The notes: generated by a model from the sequence alone, not told the origin. A DNA stretch of 64,000 nucleotides from Burkholderia sp. H160 (GCA_000173575.1 ABYL01000017.1:1-64000); one strand, 5' to 3'. Positions 29,897 through 38,993 are shown, numbered from the stretch's first letter. Translations and numbers: made by a program.

Positions 29897-30823
29897 ATGA
29901 AAGCCAGAAACCTTCTGCAACTGCTGATTCTCGCCGCCCTGTGGGGCGCGTCGTTCCTGTTCATCCGCGTCGGCGTGACCGACTTCGGCGTGGCGCCGCT
30001 GATGGCGCTGCGCGTCGGCATCGGCGCCCTCTTTCTCGTCATCGTGCTGATCGCGCGACGGCCGCTGCAGCAGTCCGCCACGGTATTGCGCACGCGCGCG
30101 CTGCCGCTGCTCGTGGTCGGGATCCTCAATTCGGCGGCGCCGTTCTGCCTGTTCGCGTATGCCGAGCTGACGCTGTCGGCTGGCGTCACGTCGGTGATCA
30201 ATGCGTGCGCGCCGCTGTGGGGTGCGCTGGTCGGTTTCCTGTGGCTGCGCGACCGGCTGAGCGCGCTGCGCACGCTCGGCCTCGTGCTCGGCTTTCTGGG
30301 CGTGCTAATGCTCGTGTGGGATCAGATCGCGGCGCCGGCCGGCTCGTCCGCCTCGCCGCTGACCGTCGCGCTCGCGGCAGGCGCCGCGCTCGGCGCGACG
30401 CTGCTCTACGGCATTGCCGCCAACTACACGAAGCGTCACCTGACCGGCGTCGACGCGCTGACCGTCGCCACCGGCACCATGATCGGCGCGACGATCGTGC
30501 TGCTGCCGCTCGCGGTCATTTACTGGCCCGCCGCGCCGATCTCGCTGCGCGCGTGGGGCGCGGTGATCGCGCTCGGCGTTGCCTGTACCGGCGTCGCCTA
30601 CATGCTGTTCTTCCACCTGATTGCGGTCGCCGGGCCGACGCGCGCGATCACGGTGACCTTCGTGATTCCGATCTTCGGCATTCTGTGGGGTGCGCTGTTT
30701 CTCGGCGAGACCGTGTCGCCCGGCATGCTCGAAGGGTGCGCGGTGATTCTGGCCGGCACCGCGTTGGCGACCGGCGTGGTCAAGCGCTTGCCGTGGATGG
30801 GGACACGGCGCGCGGATACCTGA
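29897..30823 (+). CDS. EamA/DMT-family transporter
   Basis: The 308-residue protein has ten membrane helices and the double EamA repeat. The opening LLQLLILAALWGASFLFIRVG and the later ITVTFVIPIFGILWGALFLGE are typical. The ATG at 29897 directly precedes the first helix; the upstream extension of 14 residues is not hydrophobic and is rejected. It is followed by a strong bidirectional terminator shared with bamC. The substrate is unknown; amino acid or metabolite export is usual. Confidence 0.9.
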   Translation: MKARNLLQLLILAALWGASFLFIRVGVTDFGVAPLMALRVGIGALFLVIVLIARRPLQQSATVLRTRALPLLVVGILNSAAPFCLFAYAELTLSAGVTSVINACAPLWGALVGFLWLRDRLSALRTLGLVLGFLGVLMLVWDQIAAPAGSSASPLTVALAAGAALGATLLYGIAANYTKRHLTGVDALTVATGTMIGATIVLLPLAVIYWPAAPISLRAWGAVIALGVACTGVAYMLFFHLIAVAGPTRAITVTFVIPIFGILWGALFLGETVSPGMLEGCAVILAGTALATGVVKRLPWMGTRRADT

Positions 30824-30872
30824 GTGCACGGGGCGGTTCGCGGCCGCGCCCCTGCATCGAAATCCATAGCCG

Positions 30873-30908
30873 AAAAAAAACCGCCCGGATTTCTCCGGGC
30901 GGTTTTTC
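30873..30908. terminator. Bidirectional Rho-independent terminator
   Basis: AAAAAACCGCCCGGA and TCCGGGCGGTTTTT form a strong stem with A-run and T-run on both sides. It lies between the convergent DMT transporter and bamC genes and serves both. Confidence 0.93.
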
Positions 30909-30944
30909 TTCTGAACCGGCGACGTCAGCCGCGCGGCTCTCGTG

Positions 30945-32177
30945 TCAGTGCAGCTGATCGACCATCAGGCTCATGATCTGCTTGGCCTGCGAGCTTTCGT
31001 CGATCTGCCCCTTGTCGTCGACCACGGCCACGCGAGTCTGGTCCGGCGTCACCGCGCGCACGTTCACGCGATATTCCTTCGCGACCTTCTCCTTCTTGCC
31101 GTGGAAGACCTGGCTCCAGAAGCCCTGCTCGGCCGACGACAGATCCTTCGGATCAACGTAGCGCACGAAATATAGGCCGCGGCTTACGTCGCGGTCGTCG
31201 ACAGTGAAGTTGCTGCGATCGAGCGCGAGGCCCACGCGCAGCCATGCGCGGTCATACGGCTCGCCGAGCGTGATTTCGGTCGACGAGGCCTGCGCCGAGG
31301 TGTTCGCCGAATCCGCGTCCGGCATCGGCTGCTGGGCCGAGAGCGCGACGTTCTGCGCCGCGACTGCCGCCGCTGCCGACTTCGCGCCTGTGGTCGCCGC
31401 GCTCGGCGCGATCTGCGCACCCGCCGGCGACAACTCGGCGTTCTGCGTGCCGGCCGCGTTGGTACCCGACTCGGCCCGCGCGAGCGAGGCCATCAGACGC
31501 TTCAGATATTCCTGCTCCAGCGCCGGGTCGTTCGGCTTGGGTTGCCACTGGGTCGACTCATTGTTCGTGCCGGTAATCGCCTCGCGCATACCCTTCTGGC
31601 TGACGAACACATAGGTGCCGCCGTTCGGCGCCGCCTCGAGACGGGTGCGGAACTTGTTGCGCTCCGAGCTCACGTAGCTGTTGCCCATCGCCTTCGACAG
31701 CGTGTTGCGGATAAAGCCGTCGTTGATCTGCGCGTGGGTTTCGTTCCAGTCGGTTTCCATCAGACCCTTGTCGCGCTGGTCGACGACGAGCAGGAAGCCC
31801 TGCTCCTGCCAGAAACGGCGAATTTGCGGCCAGGCCTGATTGGGCGTTTTGTTGTCGATCACGAGCCAGCTTTCGGTGCCGTCGCGCTGGATGTGGAGGC
31901 CCTGGACGGGCGGCACGACCGAGAACGAGTCGCCGGCCGGCGCCTGCGCCTGCACCTGTTTAAGCGTGGACAGCGAGGTTTCGCCGCCCTGCGGCGGCAG
32001 CGAACGCTGATCGGACGTCTCGTCGATCATGTTCGGCGGTACGGCAAGCGATGCCTGCTTCGAACGCGAGTCGCTCTTGTAGTCGAGTTTGGTGGGCGAC
32101 GACGTGCCGCAGCCGGCGACCAGACCGCCTGCCACGAGCATTACTGCAAACCGCTTGGTAAGACGAAGATCAGTCAT
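30945..32177 (-). CDS. bamC: Outer-membrane assembly lipoprotein BamC (NlpB/DapX)
   Basis: The 410-residue lipoprotein has a signal peptide ending VAGC, an unstructured N-terminal stretch that in E. coli BamC binds BamD, and two helix-grip domains. The first has NQAWPQIRRFWQEQGFLLVVDQ followed by GLMETDWNET, the second LGEPYDRAWLRVGLALDRS followed by GLYFVRYVD. An Ala/Gln/Thr-rich linker of about 70 residues separates them. BamC is part of the complex that inserts beta-barrel proteins in the outer membrane. In many proteobacteria it follows dapA, but no dapA is adjacent here. Confidence 0.92.
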   Translation of the reverse strand: MTDLRLTKRFAVMLVAGGLVAGCGTSSPTKLDYKSDSRSKQASLAVPPNMIDETSDQRSLPPQGGETSLSTLKQVQAQAPAGDSFSVVPPVQGLHIQRDGTESWLVIDNKTPNQAWPQIRRFWQEQGFLLVVDQRDKGLMETDWNETHAQINDGFIRNTLSKAMGNSYVSSERNKFRTRLEAAPNGGTYVFVSQKGMREAITGTNNESTQWQPKPNDPALEQEYLKRLMASLARAESGTNAAGTQNAELSPAGAQIAPSAATTGAKSAAAAVAAQNVALSAQQPMPDADSANTSAQASSTEITLGEPYDRAWLRVGLALDRSNFTVDDRDVSRGLYFVRYVDPKDLSSAEQGFWSQVFHGKKEKVAKEYRVNVRAVTPDQTRVAVVDDKGQIDESSQAKQIMSLMVDQLH

Positions 32178-32652
32178 GTTCGGGGAATCCTTCCGCTACG
32201 CCACGGCAAGATTCCGTGGATCAACCCAACATTTTACCGGTCCCGGCGAAGTGTGTGCAAAAACTGGGGTTTGCCCTCGAATCGCTCGGTGAAGCGTGCC
32301 GCGCCGGCGCCGTTGAGGCAGCTGAAATGCCCTTTGGCGCGGAGCATGGCCGAGTCGGTGAACCGCATGTCGTATCGACGAAGCGACAACCTGAAAAAAC
32401 CCCTCGACCATCATTTTATTTACCTTCTTTCGAGGCAAATTTAACACTCAGTGACGATTTCGGGTCGACATTAGGGGTATTCCTATCTATTTGCCGGAGC
32501 CTTGCCGAATAAGGGTTTCCGGTCCCCAGGCGGCTTGATTTTGCGACTGCGCACGGCTGTGTCCGCCACGACCTGCAAAGAACAGAAATAACCCGTGCTA
32601 CGTTAAACGAGTTATCTCAATAAAAGCCCGGGCGCCCTACAAGGAAGGCCAC
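32178..32652. other. Divergent intergenic region between bamC and the DUF2844 gene
   Basis: About 475 bp that must carry both promoters. It is A/T-richer near 32400-32620. A 44-codon frame on the minus strand (32234-32368) has natural-looking composition but no Shine-Dalgarno sequence and no recognised relative, so it is not called. Confidence 0.5.
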
Positions 32653-33117
32653 ATGTACAACCCCCCTCTCAATCCATCCGCGATTGCCTTGACGATCGCG
32701 GTCGTCGCGTGCTGCGCCAGCAGCAACGCGCATGCCGAATTAGGCGGCACGATGCCGAGCCAGGCGGTGTCGGGCGCGAGCGCGCCGCGCACCCTGCTCA
32801 ACGGCGCACTGCGCGAGCGCACGTGGACAGACGCCGGTAATACGACCATCAACGAATATGCGACCAGCACCGGCCTGATCGTCGCCTACTCATGGCAAGG
32901 CCCGACGATGCCGGATTTGCACGCGCTGCTCGGCCAATACGGCGACTCGTACAAGACGGGCGCCGCGGCAGCGGCCGGCAGCGGCAATCTGCATGCGTCG
33001 CGGGTCAGGCGGTCAGACGTGATCGTCGAGTCCGGCGGACCGATGCGTGGTTACGTCGGACGCGCGTGGCTGCCGGCGGCTTTGCCCGCTGGCGTCACCT
33101 CCGACGACATCCAGTAA
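32653..33117 (+). CDS. DUF2844 exported protein
   Basis: The 154-residue protein has a signal peptide ending SSNAHA and a mature part beginning ELGGTMP. The blocks TTINEYATSTGLIVAYSWQGPTMPDLHALLG and GPMRGYVGRAWLPAALPAGV are those of DUF2844. The partner DUF3443 gene starts 49 bp downstream on the same strand; the two families are regularly found together in Burkholderiales, so they probably act together outside the cytoplasm. The start is preceded by GAAGG. The function is unknown. Confidence 0.85.
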   Translation: MYNPPLNPSAIALTIAVVACCASSNAHAELGGTMPSQAVSGASAPRTLLNGALRERTWTDAGNTTINEYATSTGLIVAYSWQGPTMPDLHALLGQYGDSYKTGAAAAAGSGNLHASRVRRSDVIVESGGPMRGYVGRAWLPAALPAGVTSDDIQ

Positions 33118-33166
33118 CGCGTGCGCACTCCTCACGCTTGAGTTCCACCCAACGGACCGCCACGCC

Positions 33167-34414
33167 ATGAAATCCGCCTTCCGTTTCCACGCGCTGCTTC
33201 TCATCGTCTGTGCGGCCCTCGTCGGCTGCGGCGGAGGCGGCGGTTCCCCGTCCAGTTCGTCGGGCTCGACGCCGTCCGCGACCGCGCCGACCTCCCCTAC
33301 CGGTTCCACGGGCGCGTCGAACTCGAATGTGCCGCAATCGACGACGCCCAACGTGCAGCCGGTCACGGTCGGCGTATCGCCGGGCAATACGCGCAACATG
33401 CTGACGACCAGCGTCACCGTCTGCCAGGCCGGCACCAGCAACTGCGCGACGATCGACGACATTCAGGTCGACACCGGCTCGAACGGCCTGCGCATCCTCG
33501 CGTCGGCGCTGCCGACGAGCTTGTCGCTGCCGACCATCGCCGCGGGCAGTGGCGTGAGCGCCGAATGCGCGGTGTTCGGCGGCGGCTACGCGTGGGGCTC
33601 GATCCGCAACGCGGACGTGCGCATGGCGGGCCAGCTGGCGTCATCGATTCCGATCCAGGTGATCGCCGACACCGCGGTGCCGGCCGCGCCGGCCGACTGC
33701 GCGAACTCCGGCGCATCGATGCTGACGGTGTCGAGCCTGCGCTCGAACGGCATCCTCGGCGTGGGTCTGTTCCCGGTCGACTGCGGCGGCGGCTGCTCGA
33801 GCTCCGCGCTGCCGCGCTGGTACTACAGCTGCACGACGAGCGGCTGCACCGCGATCGCGCAACCGCTCGCGCAACAGGTCACCAACCCGGTCAGCAGCTT
33901 CCCGCTCGACAACAACGGCGTCGTGATCGACCTGCCGGCCGTCGCCGATACGGGCGCGGCCAGCGTGTCGGGCTCGCTGATCTTCGGCATCGGCACCCAG
34001 TCGAACAACACGCTGACGAGCGCGAACGTCCTCAAGGCGAACTCGTCGACCGGCTACGTGGTGACGAGCTCCGGCGGTCAGACCTATGCAGTGAGCTATC
34101 TCGACAGCGGCTCGAACGGCCTCTTCTTTAGCTCGACGCAGTTCCCGCTGTGCGGCTTCTGGTACTGCCCGAGCTCGACGCAGTCGGCGAACGCGTCGAT
34201 CACCGGCATCGATGGCGTGTCGAGCATGGTGTCGTTCGATGTCGGCGATGCAAACACACTCTTCGCGTCATCGAACAACGCGTTCGACAATCTCGCCGGC
34301 AATTCGAGTCTGGGCTTCGGCTGGGGCTTGCCGTTCTTTTACGGCAAACGCATCTATACGGCGATTGCGACGCGCAATACGTCGGCTGGCCAGGGACCGT
34401 ATTACGCGTTCTGA
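33167..34414 (+). CDS. DUF3443 lipoprotein with pepsin-like motifs
   Basis: The 415-residue protein starts with a signal peptide and lipobox (LVGC at residue 21) followed by a Gly/Ser/Thr/Pro linker, so it is anchored in the envelope. Family features of DUF3443 are present along the length, including several Cys pairs. It contains DTGSNG at 102 to 107 and DSGSNG at 313 to 318, with GILGVG at 195 to 200 between them. This is the layout of a pepsin-like aspartic protease with two D-T/S-G-S motifs. That reading is mine. It is co-oriented with the DUF2844 gene 49 bp upstream. Confidence 0.85.
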   Translation: MKSAFRFHALLLIVCAALVGCGGGGGSPSSSSGSTPSATAPTSPTGSTGASNSNVPQSTTPNVQPVTVGVSPGNTRNMLTTSVTVCQAGTSNCATIDDIQVDTGSNGLRILASALPTSLSLPTIAAGSGVSAECAVFGGGYAWGSIRNADVRMAGQLASSIPIQVIADTAVPAAPADCANSGASMLTVSSLRSNGILGVGLFPVDCGGGCSSSALPRWYYSCTTSGCTAIAQPLAQQVTNPVSSFPLDNNGVVIDLPAVADTGAASVSGSLIFGIGTQSNNTLTSANVLKANSSTGYVVTSSGGQTYAVSYLDSGSNGLFFSSTQFPLCGFWYCPSSTQSANASITGIDGVSSMVSFDVGDANTLFASSNNAFDNLAGNSSLGFGWGLPFFYGKRIYTAIATRNTSAGQGPYYAF

Positions 34415-34467
34415 GCTTGATTGAAGCGGATTGGATGCGCAGCGGGGGCGGGTGCGCGAGCGCGAAC

Positions 34468-34911
34468 TCAGCCCGCCGCGCTAGCCGGTTGCGCGACCGG
34501 CGTGGCCAGCTGCGGCGGGGCGAGCCAGCGGAACACGTCGAGCGTTTCGCCGTGGAACGTGCACTCGGCGGCGGCCGGCGTGCTGACCCTCGTCGGCGCG
34601 GCCGGCTTTGCGGCCACCTTGACCTCCGACGCCGCTTTCGACGCCGATGCGGCGAGCGGCACGGAAGCCGCCGTCGCGGACGCGCTCACCACATGCACGA
34701 TCGTCCCCTCCACCACGACCCGCGAGCCGCGAATCGCAGCCGCGCGATGTGTGACCCGCAGCGTATCCGACGACATCCCCGACGACGGTTCCGCCAGTTT
34801 GCTGCGCATCAGTTGCTCGCAGGCGCCAGAGTTGCGTGTGACGATCGTGCAGGCCGCCAGCAGCGAAGCGGCGCTCGCGACACAGGCGACAGAGAGAATC
34901 CGAATCTTCAT
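34468..34911 (-). CDS. Hypothetical lipoprotein
   Basis: The start at 34911 (MKIRILSVACVASAA) gives a signal peptide with lipobox SLLAAC and a 147-residue protein. The mature part has an Asn/Glu-containing start with two further Cys residues, a conserved-looking strand RGSRVVVEGTIVHVV, an Ala/Ser/Lys/Pro-rich linker and a C-terminal CTFHGETLDVFRWLAPP. It is convergent with the DUF3443 gene, 53 bp apart. No family is recognised. The codon usage is that of the host, so it is probably a real envelope protein. Confidence 0.7.
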   Translation of the reverse strand: MKIRILSVACVASAASLLAACTIVTRNSGACEQLMRSKLAEPSSGMSSDTLRVTHRAAAIRGSRVVVEGTIVHVVSASATAASVPLAASASKAASEVKVAAKPAAPTRVSTPAAAECTFHGETLDVFRWLAPPQLATPVAQPASAAG

Positions 34912-35128
34912 CGATGTTCCGTTGTTCCAGGCGTCGGTCATTGTAGCTTACGACCCTGGCGCCCGGGACCGTAGCCGCCTGCCGCTTGACCTTGGCGCGG
35001 CACATCGGCATCGTGTTGACCGGCTGCGCCCACGGGGGCGCAGAAGGCCGTGAAGTCAGCCGTGAAGTCAGCCGCATCGGGCGGCGATTTCCGGGCGGCT
35101 TTCCCTCCTGTAACGACCCGGCTTCTTC

Positions 35129-35746
35129 ATGGTCAACCTCGTCCTGCTCGCAATCGCCGCGTACGCCGCAACCAATATCGACAACCTGTTCGTGCTGCTC
35201 GGGTTTCTGAGCGAAGCGGGCGCGCAGCGCCGCCGCGTCATCGTGGGACAGTACGCGGGATCATTGATCCTCGTTGCCGCGGCGCTCGTACTCGCGGCCT
35301 TGCTCGCGCGCCTGCCGGCCGGCTATGTGGGCCTGCTCGGCTTTCTGCCGATCGCGGTGGGCCTGCACAAGGCATGGCAGCGCTTCGGTCCCGGCCACGC
35401 TGAGCGTAACGACAGCGAGGACATCCCCGCATACGCGCCGCCGTGCGCTGGCGATTCATCGAGCTGGACCGTCGCGAGCGTCGCGATCGCCAACGGGTCG
35501 GACAACATCGCCGTCTACGTGCCGCTCTACGCAAGTCATACGCACGCCCAGAACGCGCTCGTTTCGCTCGTGTTCATCGTGATGATCGGACTTTGGTGCT
35601 TGGGCGCGGCATGGCTCGTCGATCATCCGCTGCTCGGCGCGCCGATCCGGGGGTACGGCTCGGCGGTGTTGCCGCTGATCCTGACCGGAATCGGCGTGTC
35701 GGTGATCGCGAGCAACCAAACGCTGCAGCTTTTTTTCGGCGGGTGA
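35129..35746 (+). CDS. CadD-type cadmium resistance/LysE-fold transporter
   Basis: The 205-residue protein has five or six membrane segments and the CadD family features YAATNIDNLFVLLGF at the start, repeated as VASVAIANGSDNIAVYVPLY in the second half. The paired Asn-Asp segments resemble the LysE/CadD fold. Relatives confer cadmium resistance or quaternary-ammonium export in Gram-positives; in Gram-negatives the substrate is usually untested. The gene stands alone. No ArsR or CadC-type regulator is beside it. Confidence 0.85.
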   Translation: MVNLVLLAIAAYAATNIDNLFVLLGFLSEAGAQRRRVIVGQYAGSLILVAAALVLAALLARLPAGYVGLLGFLPIAVGLHKAWQRFGPGHAERNDSEDIPAYAPPCAGDSSSWTVASVAIANGSDNIAVYVPLYASHTHAQNALVSLVFIVMIGLWCLGAAWLVDHPLLGAPIRGYGSAVLPLILTGIGVSVIASNQTLQLFFGG

Positions 35747-35776
35747 GCAGTGCGCAGTGGCGTCAGTTCGCCAATC

Positions 35777-36109
35777 TCAATTCGCCGGCTGCTGCGGCCG
35801 CACGAAAGTACGCACGCCCGCCAGCGGCGCGCCGTAGCCGCCCGCGCTCGCGTTGTTCGGCAAACCGTTGACCAGTTGTGCGCGCGGGTCGGTCGGATTC
35901 AGATTCAACTCGCCTGCCTGCTGATTGCCGTGCGTCGGATACTCGCTGCCGAGCGCCGCCTTCGGCATCAGACGCGTGCTGTTCTGCGGCGCGTTCATGT
36001 CGTTCTGCGCGCTGAGCCCCTGCGCGCCCACCTGCCCGGCGAACCCGCCTGCCAACGCCGCACACGCGCAGAGCCGCGCGACGCCCGACATCTTCGCTAC
36101 TCTTTTCAT
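35777..36109 (-). CDS. Hypothetical exported protein
   Basis: The start at 36109 has an AGGAGG site and gives 110 residues with a signal peptide (MKRVAKMSGVARLCACAALAG, probably cleaved after GQVGA). The mature part, about 80 residues, is rich in Asn, Gln, Pro and Gly (QGLSAQNDMNAPQNSTRL, ELNLNPTDPRAQLVNGLPNN) with no known domain. It is convergent with the CadD-type gene. It is likely a small periplasmic or surface protein of unknown role. Confidence 0.7.
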   Translation of the reverse strand: MKRVAKMSGVARLCACAALAGGFAGQVGAQGLSAQNDMNAPQNSTRLMPKAALGSEYPTHGNQQAGELNLNPTDPRAQLVNGLPNNASAGGYGAPLAGVRTFVRPQQPAN

Positions 36110-36199
36110 CCCCGCCTCCTGCACAAGCAATTGAACGACGCCACATGACCCCAGCGCTGCGCTTGACGCATTCTCAATAATATGTTCCCATTGCGCACT

Positions 36200-36286
36200 A
36201 TGTACCGCGCCCAGACCACCCTATCGCTACTACTAGCCCGCTCTACCGGGCTAGGTCTGCTGCTGCGCGCGTCCGCTTCTCTCTGA
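36200..36286 (+). CDS. leuL: Leucine-rich leader peptide of leuA (attenuation)
   Basis: A 28-codon frame upstream of leuA encodes MYRAQTTLSLLLARSTGLGL followed by LLRASASL and a TGA. Nine of 28 residues are Leu, in two LLL runs. Five of the nine Leu codons are CTA, three of them consecutive, although CTA is rare in this high-GC genome, so ribosome stalling would report charged tRNA-Leu levels. It lies 116 bp before leuA. An in-frame ATG at 36182 would add six residues. No good Shine-Dalgarno sequence is seen. The name follows the enteric leuL by function; sequence homology is not claimed. Confidence 0.7.
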   Translation: MYRAQTTLSLLLARSTGLGLLLRASASL

Positions 36287-36402
36287 TACACCGAAGCATC
36301 GCTTGAATCCCCAGTAACTGACCCAGCCCCGGTTTCCGACCGGCGGCCCAGTATCGCGTTTTCGTCGTCCGGTCGACACCCGTTCCACGGTCTCTCCCTC
36401 GG
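36287..36402 (+). promoter_or_regulatory. Candidate attenuator between leader peptide and leuA
   Basis: Two pairings exclude each other. CCGGT (within GCCCCGGTTTCC) can pair with the ACCGG that follows, while the same GACCGG can instead pair with CCGGTC further on (around 36370-36378). Such overlap is typical of attenuators. There is no classical T-run, so the block could act on Rho or on translation of leuA. Confidence 0.4.
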
Positions 36403-38118
36403 ATGATGAAAATGTTGAAAAACCCTGCTACCAAGTACCGCTCATTCAAGCCGATCAATTTGACGGATCGCCAGTGGCCGTCGCGCACCATTACGCGCGC
36501 GCCGATCTGGATGAGCACCGACCTGCGCGACGGCAACCAGGCGCTGTTCGAGCCGATGAACGCCGAGCGCAAGATGCGCATGTTCAAGACGCTGGTGCAG
36601 ATCGGCTTCAAGGAAATCGAAGTCGCGTTTCCGGCGGCGTCGCAGACCGATTTCAACTTCGTGCGCGAGCTGATCGAGGGCGGCCATATTCCCGACGACG
36701 TGACGATCGAAGTGCTCACTCAGGCGCGCGACGATCTGATCGAGCGTACTTTCGAATCGTTGCGCGGCGCCCCGCGCGCGATCGTCCACCTGTACAACGC
36801 GACCGCCCCGGAATTCCGCAAGATCGTGTTCGGCCTCGAAAAGAGCGGCGTGATCGAACTCGCCCAGAAGGCCGCGCGCACGATGAAGCGCCTCGCCGAC
36901 GCACAGCCGGAAACGCACTTCACGCTGCAATACAGCCCGGAAGTGTTCAGCGGCACCGAACTCGAATTCGCCAAGGAAGTCTGCGACGCGGTGTTCGATA
37001 TCTGGCAACCGACGCCTGAGCACAAGGCGATCGTCAATCTGCCGGCCACCGTCGAAATGGCCACGCCGAATGTCTACGCGGACCAGATCGAATGGATGCA
37101 CCGCAATCTCGCGCGCCGCGACTCGCTGATCGTCTCCGTCCACCCGCATAACGACCGCGGCACGGCCGTCGCCGCAGCGGAACTCGCGGTAATGGCGGGC
37201 GCCGATCGCGTCGAAGGCTGCCTGTTCGGCAACGGCGAGCGCACCGGCAACGTCGATCTCGTCACGCTCGCGTTGAATCTGTACACGCAGGGCGTCGACC
37301 CCGAGCTCGATTTCTCGAACATCAACGAAGTCGCTCGCACGGCCGAGGAATGCACGCAGTTGCCGGTGCATCCGCGTCATCCGTATGTCGGCGATCTCGT
37401 GTTCACTGCGTTCTCGGGCTCGCACCAGGACGCGATCAAGAAGGGCTTTGCCGCGCAGAAGCCGGACGCGATCTGGGAAGTGCCGTACATGCCCATCGAT
37501 CCGAGCGACCTCGGCCGCACCTACGACTCCGTGATTCGCGTGAACAGCCAGTCGGGCAAGGGCGGCATCGCGTATCTGCTCGAGCAGAGCTACGGCGTCG
37601 TGTTGCCGCGCCGCCTGCAGGTCGACTTCAGCTCGGCCGTGCAGCGCTACACCGACGACAGCGGCCAGGAAGTCACGCCCGCGCAGATCTGGGAACTGTT
37701 CCAGCAGGAATACGTGCGCACGGCCGAGCCGGTTCGCTATATCAGCCACAGCCTCTCCGAGCATGACGGCCGTGAGCACATCAAGCTCAACGTCGAAATC
37801 AACGGCACCCCGCGCGTGCTGAGCGGCGCCGGCAACGGCCCGCTCGACGCGCTGATGCACGCCTTCGAAGTGCCCGTGCGCATCCAGCACTACGAGGAAC
37901 GCGCGCTCACGCAAGGCGCCGATGCGCGCGCGATCGCGATCGCCGAAATGGCCGGCGCCGATGTGGCCGGCAGCGCGTTCGGCGTCGGCGTCGATGCGAA
38001 CCTGATCACCGCGTCGATCCGCGCCGTGATCAGCGGCGTCAACCGCTCGTATGCACGCGTGAACGCGGATGCGCAGGAGCGTTTCTTCGACGCCGCGCTC
38101 AGCGACGCGACGGTGTGA
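36403..38118 (+). CDS. leuA: 2-isopropylmalate synthase LeuA
   Basis: The 571-residue protein is a full-length 2-isopropylmalate synthase, the first enzyme of leucine biosynthesis. The TIM-barrel catalytic motif [14 protein letters not shown], the metal-binding HPHNDRG and a C-terminal regulatory domain (residues about 430 to 571) for leucine feedback are present. The sequence type ([10 protein letters not shown] and [10 protein letters not shown] opening) is that of the longer LeuA group of actinobacteria and some Burkholderiales. ATGs at 36403, 36406 and 36412 are all possible starts. A leucine-rich leader lies upstream. A strong terminator follows. Confidence 0.96.
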   Translation: MMKMLKNPATKYRSFKPINLTDRQWPSRTITRAPIWMSTDLRDGNQALFEPMNAERKMRMFKTLVQIGFKEIEVAFPAASQTDFNFVRELIEGGHIPDDVTIEVLTQARDDLIERTFESLRGAPRAIVHLYNATAPEFRKIVFGLEKSGVIELAQKAARTMKRLADAQPETHFTLQYSPEVFSGTELEFAKEVCDAVFDIWQPTPEHKAIVNLPATVEMATPNVYADQIEWMHRNLARRDSLIVSVHPHNDRGTAVAAAELAVMAGADRVEGCLFGNGERTGNVDLVTLALNLYTQGVDPELDFSNINEVARTAEECTQLPVHPRHPYVGDLVFTAFSGSHQDAIKKGFAAQKPDAIWEVPYMPIDPSDLGRTYDSVIRVNSQSGKGGIAYLLEQSYGVVLPRRLQVDFSSAVQRYTDDSGQEVTPAQIWELFQQEYVRTAEPVRYISHSLSEHDGREHIKLNVEINGTPRVLSGAGNGPLDALMHAFEVPVRIQHYEERALTQGADARAIAIAEMAGADVAGSAFGVGVDANLITASIRAVISGVNRSYARVNADAQERFFDAALSDATV

Positions 38119-38146
38119 CGCCTCGGTCGCAGCGCTGACAACAACA

Positions 38147-38179
38147 AAGAAGGGGCGTTTCGACGCCCCTTCTTTTTTA
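38147..38179. terminator. Rho-independent terminator of leuA
   Basis: AAGAAGGGGCG and CGCCCCTTCTT form a stem of about 10 bp with a short TTTCGA loop, followed by TTTT. It lies 29 bp after the leuA stop and between convergent genes, and may also work for the leftward binding-protein gene. Confidence 0.92.
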
Positions 38180-38213
38180 ATGTCGATTTATCCGCGTCAG
38201 CGTCGGCCGACGT

Positions 38214-38993
38214 TCACTGAAACACGTCCCTGCCGAAGTACTTCAGAGAAATCCGCCGATACGTACCGTCTTTTCTCATGCCGACGAGCGCGTCGTTGAT
38301 CGCCACCCGTAGCTTCGGATTGCCCTTGCGGATCAGCACGGCGGACTTGTCGCTGCTATCGGGCGACGTATCGACCGCGACGACCTTGATTTTCGCGTCA
38401 GGCTCGCGCTTCTTGTAGTCGAGAAACGATAACGAATCGTTGACGGTCGCATCGACGCGGCCCGCGACGAGCAGCTCGATCGACTCGTTAAAGCCCTGCG
38501 CCGGAATGACCAGCGCGCCGTGCGCGGCCGCGATCCTGCCGAGATTGCTGGACAGCGTATTGGCGGACTTGCGGCCCTTCAGATCATCGAAAGACCGGAT
38601 CGTCGTGTTGTCCGACGCGACGATCAGCACCGCGTGCGACGTGATGTACGGGTCCGAGTAATCGTATTTGAGCTTGCGCTCGTCGGTGATGGCGACCTCG
38701 TTAACCACCGCGTCGTAGCGATTGACATCGAGACCGCCGATCAGCCCTTCCCAGTTGCCTTCGATGAATTGCGGCTTGACGCCGAGGCGCTGGGCGATCG
38801 CACTCGCGAGTTCGACGTCGAAGCCTGTCAGCTTGCCCGCGTCGTCGTGGTAGGTAAACGGTGCGTAAGTGCCTTCGGTGCCGATCCGGAACACGCCCGA
38901 TGCCTTGATCTGCGCGAGATCGTCGGCGTTCGCCGGATGCGCCAGCACGGCCTGCAACAGCGCGATCATGGCGAGTGAACGAATCGGCTTCAT
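38214..38993 (-). CDS. Polar amino-acid ABC transporter binding protein
   Basis: The 259-residue protein has a signal peptide ending HPANA and the family 3 binding protein body: GVFRIGTEGTYAPFTYHDDAGKLTGFDVELASAIA, VVNEVAITDERKLKYDYSDPYI and a second lobe with DTSPDSSDKSAVLIRKG. This set resembles cystine or glutamine binders (FliY-like). The open frame extends upstream, but the ATG at 38993 begins the signal peptide. No permease or ATPase gene is adjacent in the window. Ligand is not determined; cystine is a guess from family resemblance. Confidence 0.9.
   Translation of the reverse strand: MKPIRSLAMIALLQAVLAHPANADDLAQIKASGVFRIGTEGTYAPFTYHDDAGKLTGFDVELASAIAQRLGVKPQFIEGNWEGLIGGLDVNRYDAVVNEVAITDERKLKYDYSDPYITSHAVLIVASDNTTIRSFDDLKGRKSANTLSSNLGRIAAAHGALVIPAQGFNESIELLVAGRVDATVNDSLSFLDYKKREPDAKIKVVAVDTSPDSSDKSAVLIRKGNPKLRVAINDALVGMRKDGTYRRISLKYFGRDVFQ

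Noticed and set aside
32234-32368. 44-codon minus-strand frame upstream of bamC
   Set aside because: Natural composition but no Shine-Dalgarno sequence and no known relative; kept as unannotated.
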